Source: Clostridia bacterium (GTDB taxonomy: Bacteria > Bacillota > Clostridia > Oscillospirales > Acutalibacteraceae). From it: a DNA stretch of 64,000 nucleotides. The DNA lies in contig JAUNLX010000004.1 of the NCBI GenBank assembly GCA_030532035.1, forward strand, positions 1 to 64,000, written 5' to 3'. A program made the translations under genes and the position numbers. Under the pieces are notes generated by a model, which saw only the letters and a program-made list of their open reading frames with translations, had not been told where the DNA came from and made no database searches. Positions 54,106 to 61,262 of the stretch are shown one piece after another (position 1 is the stretch's first letter; every line of letters starts with the position of its first letter).

Positions 54106-54134
54106 ATGATAGCATATAAAATATGTTAGTTCAA
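54106..54134 (-). promoter_or_regulatory. Promoter of glyA
   Basis: Minus strand TTGAAC (54134-54129), 17-bp spacer, TATCAT (54111-54106). A perfect dyad TTAGTT-CAATT-AACTAA (54126-54142) overlaps the -35. Confidence 0.65.
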
Positions 54135-54152
54135 TTAACTAAAGGTGTCGAA

Positions 54153-54779
54153 ATGGAAAAGAAAAAAATAGGATTAAAGGCAATTGAAACGCTCAAAAAA
54201 CTATACCCCGAAGCAATTTGTTCCCTCGAATATAAAACTCCTTTTCAACTGCTTTGTGCAACTATGCTTTCTGCACAATGTACTGACGCAAGGGTCAATA
54301 AAATAACGCCTAATTTATTTGCAAAATATCCAGATGTCGAGACTATGTCAAAGGCGAAAAAAGAAGATGTAGAAAAAATAATTTATTCTTGTGGATTTTA
54401 TAAAAATAAAGCAAATAATCTTGTCGAAATGTCCAAAAAATTAATTAAAGATTTTAATGGAGAAATTCCGTCAACAATTGACGAACTCACTACCTTACCA
54501 GGAGTAGGCAGAAAAACAGCAAATTTGATTGTAGGCGATGTTTTCGGAAAAAGTGCCATAGTTGCAGATACTCATCTTATAAGAATAGCCAATCGCTTGG
54601 GGCTCGTAAATTCAAAAAATCCGGTTATAGTTGAAAGAGAACTAAAAGAGCTTTTGCCAGAAAAAGAACAAAATGATTTTTGTCATCGCTGTGTTTTACA
54701 TGGCAGAGCTGTCTGCAAATCACAAAAGCCCAGATGTGAAGAATGTTTGTTGGCTGAATTTTGTCCTAAAAATTATTGA
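54153..54779 (+). CDS. nth: Endonuclease III
   Basis: DNA glycosylase/AP lyase for oxidised pyrimidines. 208 aa. Helix-hairpin-helix LPGVGRKTANLI with catalytic Lys, the VADTH Asp, and the C-terminal 4Fe-4S loop with cysteines spaced 6-2-5 (CKSQKPRCEECLLAEFC). The start at 54153 (MEKKK) follows AAAGGTG; the frame opens ten codons earlier without a site. Confidence 0.96.
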   Translation: MEKKKIGLKAIETLKKLYPEAICSLEYKTPFQLLCATMLSAQCTDARVNKITPNLFAKYPDVETMSKAKKEDVEKIIYSCGFYKNKANNLVEMSKKLIKDFNGEIPSTIDELTTLPGVGRKTANLIVGDVFGKSAIVADTHLIRIANRLGLVNSKNPVIVERELKELLPEKEQNDFCHRCVLHGRAVCKSQKPRCEECLLAEFCPKNY

Positions 54780-54819
54780 TAAAATTCCCTTTTACCATTA
54801 CAATATATGATAGTAAAAC

Positions 54820-54839
54820 ACCCCGTATTAAGACGGGGT
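54820..54839 (+). terminator. Hairpin between nth and the uracil permease gene
   Basis: ACCCCGT pairs with ACGGGGT around ATTAAG, followed by TATATATA rather than a T-run. It may be a weak terminator of nth or a leader hairpin of the permease gene. Confidence 0.5.
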
Positions 54840-54867
54840 ATATATATAAAGAATTTAGGAGGAAATG

Positions 54868-56133
54868 ATGGCTAATAAAAAAATATACAATATAGAAGAC
54901 AAAGTTCCAGCCTCTATGTTGTTGCCACTTAGTATTCAACATACTTTTGCAATGTTTGGGGCGTCTGTTTTGGTTCCGATTCTATTCGGCATAGATGTTG
55001 GCATTGTATTGTTGATGAACGGTATCGGCACATTGCTCTTTATATTAATTACAAAAGCTAAGGCTCCCGCATATTTGGGTTCCAGCTTTGCTTTCTTAGC
55101 TCCAGCTACACTTATTATTAACCAGCAAGGCTTCAACTATGCGCAGGGAGGCTTTATTTTTGTCGGTCTTCTTGGCTGTATTTTAGCTGCTGTAATATAT
55201 AAATTCGGCACAAAGTGGATAGATGTTGTCTTGCCACCTGCTGCAATGGGCCCTGTGGTTGCTCTCATAGGTTTTGAACTTGCAAAAGCTACAGTAACTG
55301 GCGGTCGTATCGGTGCAAATATAATGGTTGACAATCGCTCAACTGCAGACATTGTAATCTTCTTAGTTACTCTTTTAGTTGCAATTTTTGGTTCAGTTTT
55401 GTTCAGAAAATTCTTCTCCACAATTCCAATTTTAATTGCAATTGTCGCAGGATATATAACTGCAATTGCTTTTAAAACAGTTGATTTTACTCCCGTCAAA
55501 GAAGCCGCTTTCTTTACCTTGCCTCATTTCCAACTCCCAAAGTTTTCAGTAGCTGCCTGTCTTACCATGCTTCCCGTTTTACTCGTAATTGCTGCTGAAC
55601 ATATAAGTCATCAAGCTGTTACAAGCAATATAGTCGGTAAAGATTTGCTCAAAGATCCAGGATTACACAGAAGTATTTTTGCAGATAATTTTTCCACTGC
55701 TCTCTCCGGACTTGTCGGAGGTGTGCCCACAACGACATATGGCGAAAATATTGGTGTTATGGCGGTTACTGGGGTATATAATGTAAAGGTAATAGGTGGA
55801 GCTGCTGTCATTTCAATTTTAATGGCATTTGTAGGCCCTCTATCAGCTCTTATAAGTACGATTCCAGGCAATGTAATCGGAGGTGTAACATTCTTGCTAT
55901 ATGGTATGATTGGCGCCTCTGGAATCAGACTTTTAGTAGATAAAAAGGTAGATTATTCAAAATCGAGAAATTTAATACTGACTTCCGTTATTTTTATAAC
56001 TGGACTTTCTGGTCTTTCAATTAAAATCGGTGCAATTAATTTAAGCGGAATGGTTTTATCTGCTGTTGTCGCCGTTATCTTATCTCTAATATTCTTTATA
56101 TTCCAGAAATTACATTTAATGAATGAAGATTAA
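54868..56133 (+). CDS. uraA: Uracil permease (NCS2 family)
   Basis: Proton-coupled nucleobase transporter, 421 aa with about 14 membrane segments. AAEHISHQAV and GVPTTTYGENIGVMAVTG carry the two conserved glutamates that bind the base in UraA; the TYGENIG form fits uracil rather than xanthine transporters. The second of two tandem ATGs (54868) is better spaced from AGGAGG. It lies upstream of prfB by 16 bp. Confidence 0.93.
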   Translation: MANKKIYNIEDKVPASMLLPLSIQHTFAMFGASVLVPILFGIDVGIVLLMNGIGTLLFILITKAKAPAYLGSSFAFLAPATLIINQQGFNYAQGGFIFVGLLGCILAAVIYKFGTKWIDVVLPPAAMGPVVALIGFELAKATVTGGRIGANIMVDNRSTADIVIFLVTLLVAIFGSVLFRKFFSTIPILIAIVAGYITAIAFKTVDFTPVKEAAFFTLPHFQLPKFSVAACLTMLPVLLVIAAEHISHQAVTSNIVGKDLLKDPGLHRSIFADNFSTALSGLVGGVPTTTYGENIGVMAVTGVYNVKVIGGAAVISILMAFVGPLSALISTIPGNVIGGVTFLLYGMIGASGIRLLVDKKVDYSKSRNLILTSVIFITGLSGLSIKIGAINLSGMVLSAVVAVILSLIFFIFQKLHLMNED

Positions 56134-56149
56134 TAAATAGAGGAGTTTT

Positions 56150-57250
56150 ATGCTTCAAATCGAACAAATCAAATCTATGCTTGAAGACAATAAAAAGCCA
56201 CTTGATGATTTATATTTGGCTCTTGATATTGAAAAAAGCAAAACCAAACTCGCACAATTACAAAAGCAAACCGCTGAAAATGACTTTTGGAACGATACAG
56301 AAAATTCAGCAAAAGTTTTAAAAGAAATTGGTCAATTTAAAAATAAAATTGAAGCTTATGAAGAACTAAAAACTTCATTTGATGATACACAGGCTTTAGT
56401 TGAATTGGTAGAAGAAGAAAATGATGAAAGTCTTTTAGAAGATGCTGAAAAAGCCTTGTCTGATTTTACCATTAAATTAAATCAACTTACTTTGACAACA
56501 CTTTTCACTGGTGAATACGATAAGCTCAACGCAATTTTAACTTTTCATGCAGGTGCAGGTGGTACAGAAGCTCAAGATTGGGCGGAAATGCTTGTCAGAA
56601 TGTATACCATGTGGGGAGAAAAACATGGATATAAGATAAAGACACTTGATTTTCTTGAGGGCGATGCAGCTGGAATTAAATCTTGCACTTTGCTTGTCGA
56701 GGGAATGAACGCCTACGGTTTCCTAAAAGGCGAAGCTGGAGTCCATCGTCTTGTTCGAGTATCCCCTTTTGATTCCTCGGGTAGACGACACACTTCTTTT
56801 TCTTCACTGGAAGTAATGCCAGAAATTGACGACACTATTGATGTGGAAATAAATCCCGACGACATTAGAATGGAGGTTTTCCGTTCTTCAGGTGCTGGCG
56901 GTCAAAAAGTTAATAAAACCTCTTCGGCTGTAAGACTCATTCATGAACCGACCGGAATCACAGTTTCCTGCCAGGTTGAGAGATCTCAACATCAAAATCG
57001 TGAAATGTGTATGAAAATGCTCAAATCTAAGTTAATTGAGATAAAAGAAAGAGAGCATTTAGAAAAAATTGAAGACATAAAGGGTGTACAAAAAGAAATT
57101 GCTTGGGGCTCTCAAATTCGTTCCTATGTATTTATGCCCTACACTCTCGTCAAAGATCATCGCACAAACTTTGAAGCTGGTAATATAGACGCAGTAATGA
57201 ATGGCGATTTAGATGGTTTTATCAAAGCTTATTTAGTAGAAAATCATTAA
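56150..57250 (+). CDS. prfB: Peptide chain release factor 2
   Basis: Terminates translation at UGA and UAA. 366 aa. Stop-codon motif SPF in RVSPFDSSGRRHTS, catalytic GGQ in SSGAGGQKVNKTSS. The gene is one uninterrupted frame. At the place where most bacteria have the in-frame UGA and +1 frameshift (before the LDxE/K-type segment), this gene reads straight through LYLALDIEKSK. So the classical autoregulation is absent. GAGGAG precedes the ATG. Confidence 0.96.
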   Translation: MLQIEQIKSMLEDNKKPLDDLYLALDIEKSKTKLAQLQKQTAENDFWNDTENSAKVLKEIGQFKNKIEAYEELKTSFDDTQALVELVEEENDESLLEDAEKALSDFTIKLNQLTLTTLFTGEYDKLNAILTFHAGAGGTEAQDWAEMLVRMYTMWGEKHGYKIKTLDFLEGDAAGIKSCTLLVEGMNAYGFLKGEAGVHRLVRVSPFDSSGRRHTSFSSLEVMPEIDDTIDVEINPDDIRMEVFRSSGAGGQKVNKTSSAVRLIHEPTGITVSCQVERSQHQNREMCMKMLKSKLIEIKEREHLEKIEDIKGVQKEIAWGSQIRSYVFMPYTLVKDHRTNFEAGNIDAVMNGDLDGFIKAYLVENH

Positions 57251-57263
57251 ATTTTAACTCTCT

Positions 57264-57290
57264 TAGCCCACACATTTTTTGTGTGGGCTA
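57264..57290 (+). terminator. Terminator-like hairpin after prfB
   Basis: TAGCCCACAC (57264-57273) pairs with GTGTGGGCTA (57281-57290). The T-run lies in the loop rather than after the stem, so efficiency is uncertain. Confidence 0.65.
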
Positions 57291-57330
57291 TCCGTTTACT
57301 TAGAGTTATCGCCGTTTACCAAAATTATGT

Positions 57331-57359
57331 TTGACTTGTTTTTAAAGTATTGATATAAT
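57331..57359 (+). promoter_or_regulatory. Promoter of rpsF-ssb-rpsR
   Basis: TTGACT (57331-57336), 17-bp spacer, TATAAT (57354-57359). Confidence 0.88.
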
Positions 57360-57380
57360 CTGTCTTGTTATAAATTCCTT

Positions 57381-57417
57381 GCTCTTGAAAAGTCAAGAGC
57401 CAAAGACCGAAAGGAGG
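57381..57417 (+). ncRNA. Candidate S6:S18 autoregulatory leader element
   Basis: Stem GCTCTTGA/TCAAGAGC (57381-57388, 57393-57400) with an AAAG loop, followed by GACCGAAAGG (57405-57414), which runs into the rpsF ribosome site. Known rpsF leaders bind S6:S18 through a CCG triplet. The match here is by position and CCG only. Confidence 0.5.
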
Positions 57418-57424
57418 TATTACG

Positions 57425-57712
57425 GTGGAAGAAAGAAAGTATGAAGCCATGCTCGTTTTTTCTGTCAAAGATGGGGAGGAAAAGGCAACAGCCTTAGCTG
57501 ATAAATTCAAAGAACTCATCGAAAAAAACGGAAAAATCGAAAACTATGACGTTTGGGGCAAAAGAAAGCTTGCATATCTTATCAATGATGAACCCGAGGG
57601 TTTCTATGTTTTGATAAATTATACAGCTAAGCCCGACTTCCCTGTTGAATTTGAGAGAAATCTTAAAATCACAGAAGGCGTTTTGCGATTCCTAAATATC
57701 GTTGAAGAATAA
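57425..57712 (+). CDS. rpsF: Ribosomal protein bS6
   Basis: 30S platform protein that binds with S18. 95 aa, with YEAMLVFSVKDGEEK and DVWGKRKLAYLINDEPEGFYVLINY (split). The start is a GTG at 57425, with AGGAGG at 57412-57417. Operon rpsF-ssb-rpsR. Confidence 0.96.
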   Translation: MEERKYEAMLVFSVKDGEEKATALADKFKELIEKNGKIENYDVWGKRKLAYLINDEPEGFYVLINYTAKPDFPVEFERNLKITEGVLRFLNIVEE

Positions 57713-57723
57713 GGAGATATTAT

Positions 57724-58176
57724 ATGTTAAATTCGGCAATAATAATGGGTAGACTTGTTGCAGATCCAGAATTACGCACAACTCAAAATGGTGTGAGCGT
57801 AACTTCATTTGCGGTTGCAGTGCAAAGAAATTTTGCAAGTGCCAACGGAGAAAAGCAAACTGATTTTATAAATGTAGTTGCATGGAGAAACCAAGCCGAA
57901 TTTGTGACGAAATATTTCAAAAAAGGTCAAATGATTGCTATCAGAGGCTCAATCCAAACCAGAAGATATGAAGATAAAGCGACTGGAGCAAAGAGAACGG
58001 CTTTTGAAATTGTTGCAGGCGAGATAAGTTTTTGCGGTGGCAAATCTGAAAACGAGCCCAAGACTAATTATTCAAATCCTGAATACAATCAAGCTCCTCC
58101 AGCTTCAAACAATATGGACGATTTCTCAAATAATGATTTTGCAACACTTGACGAAGATGAAGATTTACCATTTTAA
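57724..58176 (+). CDS. ssb: Single-stranded DNA-binding protein
   Basis: OB-fold ssDNA-binding protein. 150 aa: N-terminal core MLNSAIIMGRLVADPELR and FINVVAWRNQAEFVTKYFKKGQ, a polar linker, and the acidic C-terminal tip DEDEDLPF that recruits partners. AAGGAGAT precedes the ATG; between the S6 and S18 genes as usual. Confidence 0.97.
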   Translation: MLNSAIIMGRLVADPELRTTQNGVSVTSFAVAVQRNFASANGEKQTDFINVVAWRNQAEFVTKYFKKGQMIAIRGSIQTRRYEDKATGAKRTAFEIVAGEISFCGGKSENEPKTNYSNPEYNQAPPASNNMDDFSNNDFATLDEDEDLPF

Positions 58177-58195
58177 TTATTAAAAGGAGAAATAA

Positions 58196-58435
58196 ATGGC
58201 ATACGAAAAGAACAATTATCAGAGAAGATCTCGTAAAAAGGTATGTGCATTTTGTGTTGAAAAAGCGGAATCGATTGACTATAAAGATGTAGCAAAACTC
58301 AAGAAATTTACATCAGACAGAGCAAAAATCTTACCCAGAAGAGTTACAGGAACTTGTGCTCATCATCAAAGAATGCTCACAAATGCAATCAAACGCGCCA
58401 GACATGTTGCACTTTTATCATTCTCAAATGACTAA
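58196..58435 (+). CDS. rpsR: Ribosomal protein bS18
   Basis: 30S platform protein, partner of S6. 79 aa, with [17 protein letters not shown] and [17 protein letters not shown]. Cys17 and Cys20 plus the later Cys and His suggest the zinc-binding form. AAAGGAG precedes the ATG; the terminator follows within a few bases. Confidence 0.97.
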   Translation: MAYEKNNYQRRSRKKVCAFCVEKAESIDYKDVAKLKKFTSDRAKILPRRVTGTCAHHQRMLTNAIKRARHVALLSFSND

Positions 58436-58441
58436 TAAATT

Positions 58442-58471
58442 AACCGGTTCATACGAACCGGTTTTATTTTT
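58442..58471 (+). terminator. Terminator of rpsF-ssb-rpsR
   Basis: AACCGGTTC (58442-58450) pairs with GAACCGGTT (58455-58463) around ATAC, followed by T-rich sequence. Confidence 0.88.
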
Positions 58472-58556
58472 ATATTTTTTTTAAAATCACTTGTACACTA
58501 AAAGATTTGCTCAGAATAGTTTCTTGTCTTAGATTGTCTTAAATCAAATAATTCAT

Positions 58557-59009
58557 TCAGAGCCTTTTTCTTAAGTTATTAAAAAATTCTTGCAGCAAAG
58601 TCACTATTTCGCTTTCAAAATATCCGCCAGAATAATTGACTTTATGATTTAATCCTGCGTCAAGGACATTTAGTTTCGAGCCAGTTGCTCCAAAGCGTTT
58701 ATCTTTTGCACCAAAATATAAATTTTCTATCCTTGCATTTACAATAGCTCCTGCACACATAGCACATGGTTCTAATGTAACATAGATGTCACAGTTTTCT
58801 AAGCGAAAATTTGAAAGATTTTTGCAAGCTTCATTTATTGCGATCAATTCTGCATGCATAAGTGCATTTTTAGTTTGCTCTCGTTTATTATAACCAGAGC
58901 CTATTATTTTGTTGTCCTTTACAACCACAGCTCCAACGGGGACTTCGTCCTCTGCGTAAGCTTTTTTTGCAAGGTCAATTGCCTTTTGCATAAATTGTTC
59001 GTTGTACAT
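58557..59009 (-). CDS. tadA: tRNA-specific adenosine deaminase
   Basis: Makes inosine at the wobble position of tRNA-Arg. 150 aa. The zinc/proton motif is LMHAELIAI (His-Ala-Glu), and the second zinc pair is in TLEPCAMCAGAI. The start at 59009 (MYNEQ) is chosen; a TTG two codons earlier overlaps the upstream stop. It follows the CPBP gene by 2 bp with no ribosome site, so translation is probably coupled. Confidence 0.95.
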   Translation of the reverse strand: MYNEQFMQKAIDLAKKAYAEDEVPVGAVVVKDNKIIGSGYNKREQTKNALMHAELIAINEACKNLSNFRLENCDIYVTLEPCAMCAGAIVNARIENLYFGAKDKRFGATGSKLNVLDAGLNHKVNYSGGYFESEIVTLLQEFFNNLRKRL

Positions 59010-59011
59010 AA

Positions 59012-60049
59012 TCAAAAATTAAAAGTTATACTCGACTTCATATTATATATCATCAAAAGAATTGCAATAAATAAAATAGGATGTAAAAGATAAGTTTTCA
59101 TAGCAAGTTTACGATAGGAAGCCTTTAAGGACTTTGTTTTGCCTGGATTTTTAAGTGGTTTAAATTCTTTAGAATGTTTAGAGAGAACGACAAGAGAAAT
59201 TATGGCACCAATCATAATTGCAAAAACTAAAACTAAGAACAATGAGGTATATTTTTCTTCGGGCATTCTCTGAGATACAACACTCATTAAAACTGAATAT
59301 GCATTATTGCAAAAATGTATTGCTATTCCTGTCCAAATAGATTCAGTTTGTATAACTACATAACTCATAAATATACCTAGCAAAGTTGCAAAGATAAATT
59401 GAACAAAATTCATATGCATTAATCCAAAGACAACTGAACTTGCGATAATGGCAAAGGTATCTCCATATTTTCTGAGCCATTGCAACAAAACGCCCCTGAT
59501 GGCAAATTCTTCAATTACCGCTGGAACAACAGCCGTTCCAAACAATTCAAACAAAATCATGGATGCACCAGATAAATTTTGTTCTCCTGTGGGCGCTTGA
59601 GCGACAATTCCAAAAGGCTTGAGCCACATCGTTATCAAAGTAGTCGCATAATTGGATATAAAAATAACGGCAAAACCTATTATAATTATAAAGGGAAGTA
59701 AATTTAACGGTGGTTTTTTTTCAAAAACTCTAAGAACAGTTCTGTCTTTTCGTCCCGTTATCAGAAAAAGGACAAAAAAGGGAACTAATATCATAAGTAA
59801 AGACATTATGACTGTAAATGATGTTCGAAAATAATAATTATTTTTATACAAATCTATAATGGCTTCATTTCCAGCAGCAAAATAACCGATTAGTTCACTT
59901 GCTAAGATATATGCGAAAATCGTAAGGCCTGTAGCAAGAGCAAATTTTTTGAGCGGAGACTGCCTAAATTGAAGCGGTTCATTGTTTTTGTTTGAATTTT
60001 CATTATAAATATCCGAGCGGATATTTCCATAAGAATAATTTTTTTGCAT
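59012..60049 (-). CDS. CPBP-family intramembrane metalloprotease (CAAX-like)
   Basis: 345-aa membrane protein of the CAAX-prenyl-protease/bacteriocin-processing (CPBP, ABI) group. About eight hydrophobic segments. The catalytic signature VPAVIEEFAIRGVLLQWLR has the Glu-Glu and Arg pair; FGLMHMNFVQFIFATLLG supplies the histidine, and IAIHFCNNAYSVLM the last one. Substrate unknown. The ATG at 60049 lies where transcription is predicted to start, with no ribosome site, so the transcript looks leaderless. Confidence 0.88.
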   Translation of the reverse strand: MQKNYSYGNIRSDIYNENSNKNNEPLQFRQSPLKKFALATGLTIFAYILASELIGYFAAGNEAIIDLYKNNYYFRTSFTVIMSLLMILVPFFVLFLITGRKDRTVLRVFEKKPPLNLLPFIIIIGFAVIFISNYATTLITMWLKPFGIVAQAPTGEQNLSGASMILFELFGTAVVPAVIEEFAIRGVLLQWLRKYGDTFAIIASSVVFGLMHMNFVQFIFATLLGIFMSYVVIQTESIWTGIAIHFCNNAYSVLMSVVSQRMPEEKYTSLFLVLVFAIMIGAIISLVVLSKHSKEFKPLKNPGKTKSLKASYRKLAMKTYLLHPILFIAILLMIYNMKSSITFNF

Positions 60050-60055
60050 AGAAAA

Positions 60056-60084
60056 ATAATACCATAATCCCAAATCTGTTTCAA
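60056..60084 (-). promoter_or_regulatory. Promoter giving a leaderless CPBP transcript
   Basis: Minus strand TTGAAA (60084-60079), 17-bp spacer, TATTAT (60061-60056). Seven bases past the -10 is 60049, the A of the ATG. Confidence 0.7.
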
Positions 60085-60248
60085 TTAACTTTGCCTTTTA
60101 TAATATGTAAAAAACCAAAACTTTTTGCCGATAGTAACTGCTTTTTTAAAAAATTTATATTTGTAACCTTGTCACAGTACATACAAAAATAAACAAGTAT
60201 AATACAAATGAAAATACAAATAAATTGGTTATTTGAAAGGAGTTAATT

Positions 60249-60560
60249 ATGGCAACATTACATTTAACAAAAGATAATTTCAAAGAAAAAGTTTTAGAAT
60301 CTGATAAAACGGTATTGGTAGATTTCTGGGCAGATTGGTGTAATCCATGTAAAATGATGGCTCCCGTTTTTGAAGAAGCATCAAACGAATACGAAGACGC
60401 TGTTTTCGGAAAAGTTAATGTAGATGAAGAAAGCGATTTAGCAAGAGAATACAGAGTTATGAATATACCTACCATTATGGCTTTCAAAAATGGAGAACTT
60501 GTTGATAAAGTTATCGGCGTTCAACCCAAATCTGCAATCCTCGACTTAGCTAAAAGATAA
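60249..60560 (+). CDS. trxA: Thioredoxin
   Basis: 103-aa protein disulfide reductase. Active site WADWCNPCKMM, with Asn in place of the usual Gly of WCGPC, and the cis-Pro segment MNIPTIMAFKNGE. GAAAGGAGT precedes the ATG. An upstream TATAAT (60198-60203) has no good -35. A thioredoxin reductase-like gene lies 2.6 kb away. Confidence 0.94.
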   Translation: MATLHLTKDNFKEKVLESDKTVLVDFWADWCNPCKMMAPVFEEASNEYEDAVFGKVNVDEESDLAREYRVMNIPTIMAFKNGELVDKVIGVQPKSAILDLAKR

Positions 60561-60567
60561 ATTGAAA

Positions 60568-60602
60568 AAACCTGCGGCAACTGCTGCAGGTTTCTTTTTT
60601 AT
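60568..60602. terminator. Bidirectional terminator
   Basis: AAACCTGC (60568-60575) pairs with GCAGGTTT (60586-60593), then a T-rich run; A-run on the other side. It lies between the convergent trxA and crp-like genes. Confidence 0.88.
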
Positions 60603-61261
60603 TTTTTTTGAGCTATCTCTAAAAGCTTTTGTTTTTTTAATATTGTTATTTTGCCTCTGCCAGTTTTAATTATCCCGTCTTTTTCAAACTCACCGAGCAT
60701 GCGTGTAACGACTTCTCTTGCACTTCCGATAAGTTGAGCTAAATTTTCTTGAGTAACTTTAGCTTCTCCGTCAACTTCAATCTGTAAAAGACTATCAGCA
60801 AGCCGAGTATCAATTCCATAAAATAATATATTTTGAGTTGCATTCATAATTTCAGAAAACCTATTTGCCATAGTTTTATATGAAAAAATCTGTAACTCGT
60901 TATTTTTTTGCATTATTTGTCTGAACACTCGTGCACCAATGACCGTAATTTGCGTATCTTCTTCGGAAGAAACATAAATATCAAAAGAAACTTCGTCCAT
61001 GATACAGGCCGCAGACATAATGCAAAGTTCTCCTGGTTTTATAAAATATAAGGTATATTCTCTGCCCTGTGGAGATGTAAAGTACACTCGGAGCAGACCT
61101 GTTTTCACGATGACTAAACCCAAACAGGTCTGTGAATTATTATGCAATATAGAATCTTTCGCATAATCTAAATTATACATATCTGACATAACTAAATTTT
61201 TTTCGTCCTCAGATAAATATTTCCAAAATTCCTGTTTTTCTAAAACTTCTCTGTTATTCAT
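60599..61261 (-). CDS. Crp/Fnr-family transcriptional regulator
   Basis: 220 aa. N-terminal cyclic-nucleotide-binding fold with the family segment PGELCIMSAACIM, then a C-terminal winged helix TQENLAQLIGSAREVVTRML (recognition helix SAREVVTRM). The FNR-type set of N-terminal iron-sulfur cysteines is not present. The effector is unknown. It follows fbp by 1 bp without a ribosome site, so it is the last gene of trxB-fbp-crp. Confidence 0.92.
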   Translation of the reverse strand: MNNREVLEKQEFWKYLSEDEKNLVMSDMYNLDYAKDSILHNNSQTCLGLVIVKTGLLRVYFTSPQGREYTLYFIKPGELCIMSAACIMDEVSFDIYVSSEEDTQITVIGARVFRQIMQKNNELQIFSYKTMANRFSEIMNATQNILFYGIDTRLADSLLQIEVDGEAKVTQENLAQLIGSAREVVTRMLGEFEKDGIIKTGRGKITILKKQKLLEIAQKK

Positions 61262-61262
61262 A

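Noticed and set aside
54780..54867. Purine or PyrR-type control element before uraA
   Set aside because: Only about 85 nt separate the genes. I see one hairpin and none of the conserved junction sequences of purine aptamers or an antiterminator.
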